In this document: positions 1 through 9,122 of the stretch, in pieces
Layout of the letters: every line of letters starts with the position of its first letter
Position numbering within the stretch: the stretch's first letter is position 1
Source of the DNA: Corynebacterium mendelii
Lineage (GTDB): Bacteria; Actinomycetota; Actinomycetes; Mycobacteriales; Mycobacteriaceae
Reading direction: 5' to 3'
Length of the DNA: 59,645 nucleotides
NCBI RefSeq assembly: GCF_017307055.1
Contig: NZ_JAFLEQ010000017.1
Coordinates: 70,444-130,088, forward strand
Notes under the pieces: generated by a model
The model's database searches: none
Told to the model about the DNA's origin: nothing
Seen by the model: only the letters and a program-made list of their open reading frames with translations
Position numbers and translations under genes: made by a program

Positions 1-45
1 GGTGGCGGGCCGCCGAAAGCATCGGCGCCCCTATCGGCGTCTGCG

Positions 46-1785
46 CTACGGGCGGGGGATATTGCGCAGATTGGATTTGGCCAGGTCATACATTTTGCCG
101 ACGCCGCCTTCCAGCACCGTGCGGGCGGCGGCTTTGGTGAAGCCCTGAATCTGGCTGAAGGTGATATCCGGCGGAATCGACAGGGCATTGGGGTCGGTGA
201 CCATGTCCACCAGCACCGGGCCGGGTTCAGCCAGCGCCGCGGCAATGCCTTCCCGGAGTTTTTTCGGATCCCTTATTTCGATGGCTGTGATTCCCGCCGC
301 CGCGGCAATATCGGCGTAGGAGACATGCTCGTGGTCGGTTTCCGATTCGGGGATGCCCTCAACCAGCATCTCCAGTTTCACCATGCCCAGCGAGCTGTTG
401 TTGAACACGAACATTTTCACCGGCAGATCATGCAGTTTCACGGTCAGCAGCTCCCCGAGCAGCATCGACAGCCCGCCGTCACCGCACAAAGAAATCACCT
501 GCCGGTCCGGGTGGGCCAGCTGGGCGCCGATGGCCTGCGGCAGGGCATTGGCCATGGTTCCGTGGCGGAAGGAACCGATCAGCTGCCGGTTGCCGGTGTC
601 GTTGTTGATGTAGCGGGCCGACCAGACGTTGCACATGCCGGTATCGGCGGTAAAGATCGCATCGTGTGCGGCTTCCTCGTCGATGATGCGGGCCGCGTAC
701 TCGGGATGGATCGGGGTGTGGTGGTCGATGTTTTTCGTGTAGGCCTCGATGACGTGCCGCAGGTTTTTCTCGTGCGCCCGCAGCATCCTGTCCAGGAAAC
801 TGCGGTCGGTTTTCTCTTCCACGTGCGGCAGGATGGTGTCGATGGTGGCGGCCACATCACCGACCACCGGATATTTCACCTTGGTGCGCCGACCTATCGC
901 CGCCCCGTCGATATCGACCTGGGCGACATTGTTGTCGGGCAGGAAATTGTTGTACGGGAAATCGGTGCCCAGCATGATCAGCAGGTCGGCGTCATTGCAG
1001 GCATCAAAGCAGGCGCCGTAGCCCAACAGCCCCGACATGCCGACATCGAAGGGGTTGTCGTGCTGGATGAACATTTTCCCGCCCAGGGCGTGGCCGACGG
1101 GCGCTTTGATTTTCTCTGCCAGCGCCAGCACCTGTTCCCGGGCGTCTTTGCAGCCCACACCACAAAACAGGGCCACCGAAGAAGCATTGTTGATCGCTTC
1201 CACCAGCCGGGCGGCATCCCTGTCATGGGGGTAGACAACCGGCCGGTTCACCGCGATCCGCGATTCGAGATAGTGGTTGTTGGACGCATCCTGGGTGGAA
1301 ACATCACCCGGGATGACCAGCACTGACACGCCTTGTCCGGCCATCGTCGACTGGATGGCGTGGTGCAGGATCACCGCCCCCTGTTCGGCGGAATTGGCCA
1401 GCTCACAGTAGCCGGAGCATTCCTTGAACACATGGGTGGGATGGGTTTCCTGGAAAAAGTTCGAGCCAATCTGCACGCTCGGGATGTGGGAGGCGATCGC
1501 CAGCACCTTCGCCCGGTTGCGGTGCGCGTCGTAGAGCCCCTGGATCAGGTGCAGGTTCCCCGGGCCGCAGGAACCGGCGCACACCGCCAACTCCCCGGTG
1601 GCCAGGGAGTCGGCTTCCGCGGCGAAAGCGGCGGCCTCTTCATTGCGCACATGCACCCACTGAATGGATGAATCAGACACAGCATCAACGATCGGGTTGA
1701 GACTGTCGCCGGTCAGCCCGTAGATGCGTGTGACCCCCTGGGCTTCCAGTGCTTTGACGATCTGGTGGGCGAAATTGTCGGCCAC
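46..1785 (-). CDS. pqo: Pyruvate:quinone oxidoreductase (pyruvate dehydrogenase, quinone)
   Basis: Membrane-peripheral ThDP/FAD flavoenzyme that oxidatively decarboxylates pyruvate to acetate and CO2 and passes electrons to menaquinone. The 579-residue product matches the corynebacterial Pqo/PoxB pattern along its length: an N-terminal ThDP PYR domain (RNEEAAAFAA, CGPGN), a central FAD domain, and a C-terminal ThDP domain with GDGG near residue 435 and the distal Asn in NNSSLGM. An in-frame GTG lies six bases upstream (1791), but the AAGGAG box would touch it; the GTG at 1785 has 7-nt spacing and gives the family length. It is divergent from the MFS-TetR pair, the same arrangement as in C. 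glutamicum. The AAACGG-TTG-CCGTTT hairpin at 1806-1820, just upstream, could be an operator. Confidence 0.95.
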   Translation of the reverse strand: MADNFAHQIVKALEAQGVTRIYGLTGDSLNPIVDAVSDSSIQWVHVRNEEAAAFAAEADSLATGELAVCAGSCGPGNLHLIQGLYDAHRNRAKVLAIASHIPSVQIGSNFFQETHPTHVFKECSGYCELANSAEQGAVILHHAIQSTMAGQGVSVLVIPGDVSTQDASNNHYLESRIAVNRPVVYPHDRDAARLVEAINNASSVALFCGVGCKDAREQVLALAEKIKAPVGHALGGKMFIQHDNPFDVGMSGLLGYGACFDACNDADLLIMLGTDFPYNNFLPDNNVAQVDIDGAAIGRRTKVKYPVVGDVAATIDTILPHVEEKTDRSFLDRMLRAHEKNLRHVIEAYTKNIDHHTPIHPEYAARIIDEEAAHDAIFTADTGMCNVWSARYINNDTGNRQLIGSFRHGTMANALPQAIGAQLAHPDRQVISLCGDGGLSMLLGELLTVKLHDLPVKMFVFNNSSLGMVKLEMLVEGIPESETDHEHVSYADIAAAAGITAIEIRDPKKLREGIAAALAEPGPVLVDMVTDPNALSIPPDITFSQIQGFTKAAARTVLEGGVGKMYDLAKSNLRNIPRP

Positions 1786-2086
1786 GGTCACTCTCCTTGA
1801 CAGATAAACGGTTGCCGTTTTTTAGGTGGTGTTTTCTTTCCCGTCCCAGTCAAACAAATTCCCCGTCACCGTGCCGTCCGGACGGGCGCACCCACCGGAC
1901 ACAGATTGCCGCAGGTTGTCTTTCACCGGCATCCAACCTGGATAAACACTGCCTTGCGTGTGATGTGCCAGACAACGAAAAAGCCGGTGGACAATCAGTC
2001 ACCGTCAACTCCACACCGCATCCGGCATACGGCACCCAGTCGCCCGGCAGGCCGTTGACCCGCCACACACCCGCCAACCCCACCCC

Positions 2087-2144
2087 CGGTAACTTTACCG
2101 TCCACCCGGTTTGTTTTTATACCGTCCAGCCGTTACAGTAACGG
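2087..2144 (+). promoter_or_regulatory. MFS-TetR promoter with two palindromic operators
   Basis: A promoter-like pair, TTACCG at 2095-2100 and TATACC at 2118-2123 with a 17-bp spacer, predicts transcription from about 2130. It is bracketed by two palindromes with similar half-sites: CGGTAA-CT-TTACCG at 2087-2100 overlapping the -35, and CCGTTACAGTAACGG at 2130-2144 over the start point. Their centres are about 43 bp apart, four helical turns. This suits repression by the TetR protein encoded at the end of the same operon. The rest of the 1786-2182 gap shows no gene. Confidence 0.6.
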
Positions 2145-2182
2145 TTTCCCGCACGGACGACGACACGAAAGAGCTGACAGCA

Positions 2183-3745
2183 ATGGCTTCCACGGCTTTC
2201 CACCGGACCACCCGGGAATACCGCACCCGCTGGCTATTTCTGGCCGTGCTGTCGGCGGCACTGTTTCTGATCGGTTTGAACAATTCGGTGCTGCTGACCG
2301 CCCTGCCCACCATCCGGGCCACCCTGCCGGCCACCGGCGGCCAGTCACTGTGGATCATCAACAGCTATTCACTGGTGCTGGCCGGCATGCTCATCGGCGC
2401 CGGTTCCCTGGGTGACCGCATCGGCCACCGCCGCCTGTTCGCCCTCGGGCTGGCGGTTTTTGCCGTCGGCTGCACCATCTCGACGGTGGCCCCCGGCCCG
2501 GCGGTTCTCATCACCGGCCGGGCCGTGCTGGGACTGGGTGCCGCCTGTTTGATGCCCGCCACACTGGCCCTGCTGAAAGTCACCTTCACCGACCACCGGG
2601 AGCTAAGCCGCGCGGTCGGCATCTGGAATGCGGTGTTTCTGGCTTCTGTGGCACTCGGCCCGATCATCGGCGGCGCCCTGCTCGAATATCTCGACTGGCA
2701 TCTGCTGTTTGCCGCGCAGCTTCCGCTGATCGCCCTGGTGGCACTGGCACTGAAAGCGGTGGGCCCGGCCAACGTGGCGCAACCGGGACGCCGCTTCAGT
2801 GTGGTCAACTCGGTGCTGCTGATGGTGGCCGTCGGTTCCCTGGTGCTGGCGTTCGAAGCTGTCGCCCACACCACCACCGGCGCCGGTGGCACTTCCCCGA
2901 CCGCGGCCTGGATGACGGCTGCCGGGGCCGTGGCAGCCACCGCCGGTGCCGTCATGCTGTTGAAGCGCAGGCAACGCCATCCGGCCACCCGGATCGCCGA
3001 TCCGGCGGCGCTGCGCCACCCGGTGCTGCTGGCGGGATTGGCGACCGCCCTGTTGACCATGATCATTCCCGGCGGCCTGGAATTTGTCACCACCCAGCGT
3101 TTTCAGCTGGTCGGCGGTTTCACCGCCCTTCAGGCCGGGCTGGTCACCACCGCGGTAGCGGTCTCGGCGATCCCCGGCACCCTCATCGGCGGACAGGTCA
3201 TGCCCCGCTTCGGGGTGCGGGCGGTGGTCACCGCCGGGTTGACGGTCACCACAGCCGGAATCGTTGTCTCCGCGACGGCGTTCAGCGACGGTGACGTGCA
3301 CATGACGGCTTTCGTTACGGGCCTGATGATTGCGGGTCTTGGGCTGGGCACCGCCCAGGCTTCATCGAACGCGGCGGTGATCACCACCGTTCCGAAACAC
3401 TCGGCCGGGACTGTCGGATCGCTGGAGGAAGTGGCCTACGAGGTCGGTTTCCTGCTGGCGATCACCACCTTCGGCACCTTGATGGAGGTCGGCTACCGGC
3501 TCGGTGCACCCGACGGCCACGCCACCGATGTGATCGGGGCACTCAACCACGCCGATGGTGCCGTATCCCAGGCCGCCGGCCACGCCTACGATGCCGCGGC
3601 ACAGTGGGTTTTGTTCATCGCCGCCGCCACCGCAGCGGTGCTGGCAGTGGTTTTGAACCGGCTGTTTCCGCCGTTGCGTGCAACAATGGCACCAAACCGA
3701 ACCAAGCCAACCGGCAGCAACCGGACAACCGAACGTGATAGCTGA
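2183..3745 (+). CDS. MFS drug:proton antiporter, DHA2 (14-TM) type
   Basis: A 520-residue integral membrane exporter of the major facilitator superfamily, QacA/LfrA/EmrB-like, expected to expel lipophilic cations or drugs using the proton gradient. The N-terminal half shows family motifs: LNNSVLLTALPTI in TM1 (motif D1 region) and GSLGDRIGHRRLF (motif A) after TM2, with a long run of hydrophobic helices to the C-terminus. An in-frame ATG further upstream (2111) is ignored because it lies inside the promoter; ATG 2183 has a weak GAAAGAG box. Its TGA overlaps the ATG of the TetR gene by one base, so the two are translationally coupled. This pair next to pqo is conserved in C. glutamicum. Substrate unknown. 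Confidence 0.88.
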   Translation: MASTAFHRTTREYRTRWLFLAVLSAALFLIGLNNSVLLTALPTIRATLPATGGQSLWIINSYSLVLAGMLIGAGSLGDRIGHRRLFALGLAVFAVGCTISTVAPGPAVLITGRAVLGLGAACLMPATLALLKVTFTDHRELSRAVGIWNAVFLASVALGPIIGGALLEYLDWHLLFAAQLPLIALVALALKAVGPANVAQPGRRFSVVNSVLLMVAVGSLVLAFEAVAHTTTGAGGTSPTAAWMTAAGAVAATAGAVMLLKRRQRHPATRIADPAALRHPVLLAGLATALLTMIIPGGLEFVTTQRFQLVGGFTALQAGLVTTAVAVSAIPGTLIGGQVMPRFGVRAVVTAGLTVTTAGIVVSATAFSDGDVHMTAFVTGLMIAGLGLGTAQASSNAAVITTVPKHSAGTVGSLEEVAYEVGFLLAITTFGTLMEVGYRLGAPDGHATDVIGALNHADGAVSQAAGHAYDAAAQWVLFIAAATAAVLAVVLNRLFPPLRATMAPNRTKPTGSNRTTERDS

Positions 3746-4293
3746 TGCGCCCCAGTAAAAAAGACCAGATCATCGCCGCCGCCATTGACATCATCACCGA
3801 GGGGGGAATGGCGGCGGTGACCATGGATGCGGTGGCCGCCAAAGCAGGGGTCTCCAAAGGCGGGCTGCTCTACCACTTCCCCACCATGGTGGCGCTGCAT
3901 GAGGGGATACACGAAAAACTCGCCGCCGACTGGGAACAGGAGATGGAGCACCTTGCCGGGGGCACAGCAGATGAAGTCGACCGGGACACCAGAACCGAAG
4001 CATTCATCCGGTCGATGGCCGAAAAATCAACCCCCGCGGAACTGATTGTGACCGTCCACGCCATCACCACCCCGAATATGTCGGCATCCTGGGATGCGGT
4101 GGAAGCCCGCTGGTCCCCGCCGCCGCCGGATGATGACGGCCGGGGCAGCAACGCCTTCGCCGCACGACTGGCCGCCGACGGGCTGTGGATCCACAACGCC
4201 AACACCCCGACCACCCCGGCGGAAAAAGCCCGCCGCCGCCACCTCATCGACCACCTGGTGGAATGGGCCCGCACCCCCGACGAACAGGTGTGA
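3745..4293 (+). CDS. TetR-family repressor of the MFS pump
   Basis: A 182-residue TetR regulator. The N-terminal helix-turn-helix is clear (MDAVAAKAGVSKGGLLYHFP at about residues 28-47); the C-terminal ligand domain is typical of the TetR_C group and diverged. It begins inside the stop of the MFS gene (TGATG), so the repressor and pump are made together; the two palindromes in the operon promoter are the likely binding sites, giving autoregulation with drug-triggered release. That mode is inferred from the TetR/QacR family and was not measured here. Confidence 0.88.
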   Translation: MRPSKKDQIIAAAIDIITEGGMAAVTMDAVAAKAGVSKGGLLYHFPTMVALHEGIHEKLAADWEQEMEHLAGGTADEVDRDTRTEAFIRSMAEKSTPAELIVTVHAITTPNMSASWDAVEARWSPPPPDDDGRGSNAFAARLAADGLWIHNANTPTTPAEKARRRHLIDHLVEWARTPDEQV

Positions 4294-4391
4294 TGACCGG
4301 ACCGGTCAGCGCGGCGGGATGAATTTCCCGCCGCGGGCACATCCGTGGCGGGCCGATGGCCGCCCATCACCCCGTTGTCCCGGCCCCGCCC

Positions 4392-4428
4392 AAAAAAATG
4401 CCCCCCACCTGGAATTCCAGGTGGGGGG
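4392..4428 (-). terminator. Intrinsic terminator of tRNA-Thr
   Basis: On the minus strand a stem with 12 G/C-rich pairs (CCCCCCACCTGG against CCAGGTGGGGGG, AATT in the loop; 4401-4428) is followed by a run of seven T (plus-strand A at 4392-4398). It lies about 10 nt past the tRNA 3' end. Textbook rho-independent terminator. Confidence 0.9.
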
Positions 4429-4437
4429 TCTATTGTG

Positions 4438-4510
4438 AGCTGGAGATGAGACTCGAACTCACAACCACCTGTTTACAAGACAGGTGCGCTACCGATTGCG
4501 CCACTCCAGC
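4438..4510 (-). tRNA. tRNA-Thr (anticodon UGU)
   Basis: The 73-nt minus-strand sequence folds as a full cloverleaf: acceptor GCTGGAG/CTCCAGC with T discriminator, D stem GCGC/GCGC, anticodon stem CCTGT/ACAGG with loop CTTGTAA (anticodon TGT), and T arm GTGAG-TTCGAGT-CTCAT. CCA is not encoded. It reads ACA codons. Confidence 0.96.
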
Positions 4511-4992
4511 ACCCATGCCACTTCGCACCGCCATTTCAAGCGGACCACGACGTAGGGGCCGGTTACAGTTATCCGGACCGGTTCCCCGCGCGGCGGGCAC
4601 GTATCAAAGGATGCTACAACACTTGTCCGTCAAACACGAAAACCACAGACCAGGGGCCAAAACCGCGGGAAACAAAGACACCGCCGCCCACCGTTGCCAC
4701 CACCCGGGGTTGCCCCGGGTTTTTACTGTCCAGGCTCCGCCGGCAGCCGGCCCACCGCCCTCACGGCACGATCGCCGGGGCTGTGCGCTGGGAGGATCAC
4801 CGGGAGTGTTTTTCCACCTGGGCACCCTGCCGGTGAAGCGGTACTATGTGGCCGGCGGCCGGGGACACCGGCCGGACGATTGTTCCTGGGGTGACCGGCG
4901 GTAATCCGCCAAGTGCACCACAGGCCCGGTTGTGCGCCCCTGATGCCGCCTCCCGCCGAATCCAACCAGTTTCATCTTTCCCGGAGGTCCCC
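4511..4992. other. Intergenic region between tRNA-Thr and thrE
   Basis: No supported gene in these 480 bases; open frames here have no family resemblance. TACTAT at 4839-4844 is a possible -10 for thrE, and minus-strand TTGACG near 4631-4636 a possible -35 for the tRNA, both weak. Confidence 0.4.
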
Positions 4993-6483
4993 GTGCGCCG
5001 TCTATCCGGTGCTGCGGCACAGTTGACGCAGTTGCTGTCCCGCCGCGGCCGCCTGTCGACCATTGATGCGGCAACAGCAGCCCCGCCGCCCTCCCCGCTG
5101 GCCCCGGTGGATTTGACCGATCCCCGCCAGGTGTCGGGCATTATGGACCTGGCTGCCCGCATCGGCGATATTCTGCTGTCCGCCGGAACCGGCAACACCG
5201 ACGCCAAGGCACAAATCCACACCGTGGCCTCCGCCTATGGCCTGCACTACTGCCATGTTGACATCACGTTCAACACCATCACCGTGTTCACCCACGTCGG
5301 TGATTTCCGGGACCATCCGATCAGTATTTTCCGGGTGGTGGGCAAACTGTCGCTGGATTTTTCCAAGCTGCAGGAAGTCGACAAGCTGATCCGGTCGATC
5401 CGCATGGGGCAAACCACCCCCTCCCAGGCGGAAGCCCGGCTGGATACGATCATGGCCGCCCCGCCGCCCTACGGGTATCTGACATCGCTGGCCGGTTGGG
5501 CCGTGATGACCGGTGCCGTTGCCGTGCTGCTGGGCGGCAACCTGGTGGTGACGGTGATCTCCACGCTGTCGGCGGTGGTGATCATGCACGGGTTCACCAT
5601 TCTCGGCAAACAGGGGCTGCCGGACTTTTTCAAAAACATTTTCGGCGGTGTGGTGGCCACCGTGCCCGCTGCCCTGACCTACCAGTGGGCGTTGATCAAC
5701 GACTATGAGATCACCCCCAGCCAGATTGTGGCTTCCGGCATTGTGGCCATGCTGGCCGGCCTGACTCTGGTGCAGTCGCTGCAGGACGGAATCACCGGCG
5801 CGCCGGTGACCGCTTCAGCACGGTTTTTCGACACGATTTTGCTCACCGGCGGCATTATTGCCGGGGTCGGTCTGGGTATTCAGCTGGCCGGGGCACTGGA
5901 TATATCACTGCCGCCGTTGGAAACCGCGGCCGCAGGCCCGGTGGCATCCCCCGGGGTGAAGGTGATCTCCGGGGCGATAGCTTCGGCCGGTTTCGCTGTG
6001 GCCCTCTACGCGGACTGGTCATCGGTGCTGGTGGCCGGTTTAACGGCAGCGGCGGGAAGCGGCTTCTACTATTTCGTGTGCCTGCCGATGGATGTCGGCC
6101 CGGTCGCCGGGCTGGGGGCCGCGGCGACAATCATCGGCCTGGCCGGTGGTTTGCTGGCCCGCAGGTTTTTGATTCCCCCGCTGATTACCGCCGTCGCCGG
6201 AATCACGCCGCTGCTGCCCGGGCTGGCGATCTACCGGGGCATGTATGCGGTACTGCACGATCAGATGCTGCTCGGTTTCGCCAACCTGGCGCTGGCCCTG
6301 GCCATCGGATCCGCGCTGGCCGCCGGGGTGGTGCTGGGGGAATGGATCGCCCGGAAAATCCGCCGCCCCCGCCCCGCCGACTGGTACCGCCATCTGGTCC
6401 ACGGCCGCAGAAGCCTGTTCACCGATTCCAACCGCCGCACCGATATCGCCGGGCGCACCGACTACCACCACGGCAGCTACTGA
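4993..6483 (+). CDS. thrE: Threonine/serine exporter ThrE
   Basis: A 496-residue inner-membrane exporter of L-threonine and L-serine driven by the proton-motive force. It closely follows C. glutamicum ThrE: the N-terminal STIDAATAAPPPSPLAP and DLAARIGDILLSAGTGN segments, an amphipathic cytoplasmic domain to about residue 140, then about ten membrane segments with GLTLVQSLQDGITGAPVTAS and GLLARRFLIPPLI. The start is GTG 4993, preceded by GGAGG five bases away; it gives the family length, whereas the longer frame from 4846 adds unrelated residues. A histone-like gene and otsA follow, as in C. glutamicum. A second, more distant family member is at 25-26.6 kb. Confidence 0.95.
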   Translation: MRRLSGAAAQLTQLLSRRGRLSTIDAATAAPPPSPLAPVDLTDPRQVSGIMDLAARIGDILLSAGTGNTDAKAQIHTVASAYGLHYCHVDITFNTITVFTHVGDFRDHPISIFRVVGKLSLDFSKLQEVDKLIRSIRMGQTTPSQAEARLDTIMAAPPPYGYLTSLAGWAVMTGAVAVLLGGNLVVTVISTLSAVVIMHGFTILGKQGLPDFFKNIFGGVVATVPAALTYQWALINDYEITPSQIVASGIVAMLAGLTLVQSLQDGITGAPVTASARFFDTILLTGGIIAGVGLGIQLAGALDISLPPLETAAAGPVASPGVKVISGAIASAGFAVALYADWSSVLVAGLTAAAGSGFYYFVCLPMDVGPVAGLGAAATIIGLAGGLLARRFLIPPLITAVAGITPLLPGLAIYRGMYAVLHDQMLLGFANLALALAIGSALAAGVVLGEWIARKIRRPRPADWYRHLVHGRRSLFTDSNRRTDIAGRTDYHHGSY

Positions 6484-6657
6484 CAATCCCCGGCAGCCCG
6501 CCGGGTATGCAGCGACCGCGCCTGAAACCGGTAAGGTAGAGTGGTTGCACTGCCGGCACATCATAGGGTGCCCGCCGCCCGCCGCTCCCGGCGGGAAAGC
6601 CCGGAGGAGAAATCCCCGGCACCGATTCGTTTTCCAGCCACCATCCCAGGAGGATTC

Positions 6658-7083
6658 GTGCCACCGAAGGTCACAGAAACCCGCACCCCCAACGCAGAGT
6701 CCCTCCACTCGATCAACTCGGATACCGCGGCCGCCGCCCGCCGGGTGGTCGCCACCTATGCCGAGGACTTCTTCGATGCCGCCACGCTGATGAGCATGCT
6801 GGGAGTCGCCCCGGAAGAGCTGGACTACAAAAAGCTCGCCACCGAGCATGCGGAAGCCCAGGCTGCCGCGGAAAAATCAAAGCGGGGACGCAAGGCGACG
6901 AAGAAAGCCGCCGCCAAGAAGGCCACCAAGAAGACGACCAAAAAGTCCACGGCGAAGAAAACAACGAAGAAAACAGCCGCGAAAAAGACCACCAAAAAAG
7001 CGGCGAAGAAAACCACCAAGAAAACCACGGCGAAGAAAACAACGAAAAAGACCGCCGCGAAAAAGACCACCAAGAAGTCGTAG
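6658..7083 (+). CDS. Lysine/alanine-rich H1-like DNA-binding protein
   Basis: A 141-residue basic protein. Residues 1-75 form an acidic-to-neutral helical head (DTAAAARRVVATYAEDFFDA), and from about residue 77 the chain is nearly only K, A, T and S in repeats such as KKTTKKTAAKK, like eukaryotic histone H1 tails and the tails of mycobacterial HupB. Start GTG 6658 has AGGAGG four bases upstream. It probably binds DNA or another polyanion non-specifically. The tail is encoded by repetitive AAG/ACC/AAA triplets, so its length may vary between strains. A protein of this type sits between thrE and otsA in C. glutamicum; a role in trehalose metabolism is not implied. Confidence 0.8.
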   Translation: MPPKVTETRTPNAESLHSINSDTAAAARRVVATYAEDFFDAATLMSMLGVAPEELDYKKLATEHAEAQAAAEKSKRGRKATKKAAAKKATKKTTKKSTAKKTTKKTAAKKTTKKAAKKTTKKTTAKKTTKKTAAKKTTKKS

Positions 7084-7119
7084 CACCCCTCCCCCGACAC
7101 CGACTGTTACCCGATCCCC

Positions 7120-8583
7120 GTGGCATCCAGGCTTTCTCACCCGCACCCGGCAGATTTCGTTGTCACCGCCAACCGGCTGCCCGTGGACATCACCCGGACA
7201 GCCGACGGCGGCATCACCGCCAGCCCCAGTCCCGGTGGGCTGGTGACCGCGCTGCGCCCGGTGCTGAAAACCCATCACGGCCACTGGGTCGGCTGGAACG
7301 GCCAGATCGCCGGCGACCCGCAGGACCCGCCCGTTGCGCTGGGCCCCTGTGACGGGCTGTCGGTGGTGCAGGTCCAGCTCGACGAGGACGACTACCGCCT
7401 GTTTTACGAGGGCATGTCCAATGCCACCTTGTGGCCGCTCTACCACGACCGGATCGTCGAACCGGTCTACAACCCGCAGTGGTTTTCCCGCTACCGGAAG
7501 GTCAACCGGCGCTACGCGCACCACACCGCGGCCGTGGCCGCCCCCGGCGCCACCGTGTGGGTGCAGGACTACCAGCTGCAGCTGGTGCCGGGAATGCTCA
7601 AAAAACTCCGGCCGGATATCCGCTGCGGTTTTTTCTGCCACATCCCTTTCCCGTCCCCGGATTTGTTCAGCCAGCTTCCGTGGCGGGAAGAAATACTGTC
7701 CGGCCTGCTGCAGGCCGACCTGATCGGTTTCCATCTGGTGGACTGCGCGAAAAACTTCCTGGCCACCGTGCAACGGACCTTCCCGGCCGCACGGGTTGCC
7801 GGAACACCCTCCTGTTTTGCCGCCACCGCCTCGGTGACGGGCACGGACGGCCACACCAGCGCGGTGGGCGCATTCCCGATTTCCATCGACACCGCCACAG
7901 TGGTGGAGCAGGCTGCCGCCACCGACCCGGAGAGCCTGCGCCGCCAGTTGGGCGATCCGCGGCTGGTGATCACGGGCGTGGACCGGATGGACTACACCAA
8001 AGGCATCCTGCAGCGGCTGCAGGCCTTCGAGCAGCTGCTCGACAGCGCGGAACTCGACCCCGAACACACCGTGTTCGTGCAGGTTGCCACCCCTTCCCGG
8101 GAGCGGCTGGAACACTACCGGGCCACCCGGCGGGAAGTGGAGCAGGCAGTCGGCCGGATCAACGGGCGTTTCGGCACCATCGGCCATCCGGTGGTGCACT
8201 ATCTGCACGGCACCCTGCCCGCCGAGAAGCTCTACCAGCTGTACCGGGCCACCGACGTGATGGTGGTCAATGCTTTCAAAGACGGCATGAACCTGGTGGC
8301 CAAGGAATTTGTGGCCTGCCACACCGACGGCAGCGGGGCGCTGGTGCTCAGTGAGTTCACCGGTGCCGCCCGGGAACTCACCCAGGCCCATCTGATCAAC
8401 CCCCATGCCCCGGAAGACCTGCCCCGGGCCATGGCCGCGGCCGCCGCCGAGATGACCGCTCACCCGGATGCCGCGGCAGCCCGCATGCACGCCATGGCCG
8501 AGACCGTCCGGAACTGCGACGTGACGTGGTGGGCACAAAAATTTTTGTCCTGTCTTTTATCCCCGAAAGGCACGAGCCTGTGA
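7120..8583 (+). CDS. otsA: Trehalose-6-phosphate synthase
   Basis: GT20 glycosyltransferase joining UDP- or ADP-glucose to glucose 6-phosphate to give trehalose 6-phosphate in the cytoplasm. The 487-residue chain has the family landmarks: VVTANRLPV and SPGGLVTALRPVL at the N-terminus, VWVQDYQLQLVP near 146, HIPFPSPDLF, VDRMDYTKGILQRL near 287 and DGMNLVAKEF near 388, a normal full length. GTG 7120 is the start. The stop overlaps the GTG of the lipoprotein gene by three bases, and otsB follows 27 bp later, so the three genes may act together. Trehalose also feeds trehalose monomycolate for the outer membrane. Confidence 0.96.
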   Translation: MASRLSHPHPADFVVTANRLPVDITRTADGGITASPSPGGLVTALRPVLKTHHGHWVGWNGQIAGDPQDPPVALGPCDGLSVVQVQLDEDDYRLFYEGMSNATLWPLYHDRIVEPVYNPQWFSRYRKVNRRYAHHTAAVAAPGATVWVQDYQLQLVPGMLKKLRPDIRCGFFCHIPFPSPDLFSQLPWREEILSGLLQADLIGFHLVDCAKNFLATVQRTFPAARVAGTPSCFAATASVTGTDGHTSAVGAFPISIDTATVVEQAAATDPESLRRQLGDPRLVITGVDRMDYTKGILQRLQAFEQLLDSAELDPEHTVFVQVATPSRERLEHYRATRREVEQAVGRINGRFGTIGHPVVHYLHGTLPAEKLYQLYRATDVMVVNAFKDGMNLVAKEFVACHTDGSGALVLSEFTGAARELTQAHLINPHAPEDLPRAMAAAAAEMTAHPDAAAARMHAMAETVRNCDVTWWAQKFLSCLLSPKGTSL

Positions 8584-9095
8584 AAAACCAGCAATTTTTC
8601 CGCCGGGCGACGGCCGTGGCCGCAGCTGCGGCAGGCCTGGTGGCAGCCGCCGGCTGCGGCGGGGGCCAGGCGGCCCTGCCGGTGACAGACACCACCTGGC
8701 AGATCACCGGCGTCTACACCGAGCTGGACAATCCCCCGCAGCTTCCCGACGACACCGCCGGGAAAGCACTGCTGGTCTTCGACGGGCAGGGCATGGTCGG
8801 CAACACCGGCTGCGGGCAGTTCCGGGCCGCCACAACACTGCGCAAGGATACCTCCGCCGACCAGCCCCAACGGTTTGTCGTGTCGGTCACCGACCCGGTG
8901 TTTCAGCCGGTCGACTGTACGGGGGCGGCACGTTTTTTCCATGACCGGATCGCCGGGTTTTTCTCTTCCGGGCAGTATCTGCTCACCCGTGACGGCAGCA
9001 GGGCGCTGCTGCTCACACCGGCGCCCGGACCGGATGCCCAGCCGGAAGACGCTCTCACCCGCAACGCCCTGCGGTTGGTCGCCCCGGGCGGATAG
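8580..9095 (+). CDS. Putative META/HslJ-like lipoprotein
   Basis: A 171-residue exported protein. The start GTG 8580 overlaps the otsA stop (GTGA). A short basic N-terminus and alanine-rich helix lead to a lipobox ending VAAAGC (Cys about 26), so it should be a diacylglyceryl-anchored lipoprotein. The mature part resembles the META (DUF306) fold of HslJ: TTWQITGVY, LLVFDGQGMVGNTGCGQF and a cysteine pair. A small gene of unknown function sits between otsA and otsB in C. glutamicum as well. Role unknown; linkage to trehalose export or envelope stress would be a guess. Confidence 0.75.
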   Translation: MKNQQFFRRATAVAAAAAGLVAAAGCGGGQAALPVTDTTWQITGVYTELDNPPQLPDDTAGKALLVFDGQGMVGNTGCGQFRAATTLRKDTSADQPQRFVVSVTDPVFQPVDCTGAARFFHDRIAGFFSSGQYLLTRDGSRALLLTPAPGPDAQPEDALTRNALRLVAPGG

Positions 9096-9122
9096 GGGCC
9101 GCGGGCGACTAGACTCACCCAC

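Noticed and set aside
2111..2182. Longer N-terminus of the MFS pump
   Set aside because: It would place the promoter -10 and the second operator inside coding sequence, and the residues do not resemble the family.
4846..4992. Longer N-terminus of thrE
   Set aside because: The GTG at 4993 has an ideal GGAGG box and gives the known ThrE start; upstream residues are unrelated.
6877..8538. 553-codon minus-strand frame opposite the H1-like gene and otsA
   Set aside because: It is the His/Gly/Arg-rich mirror frame of clear coding genes, has no family match and no start signals.
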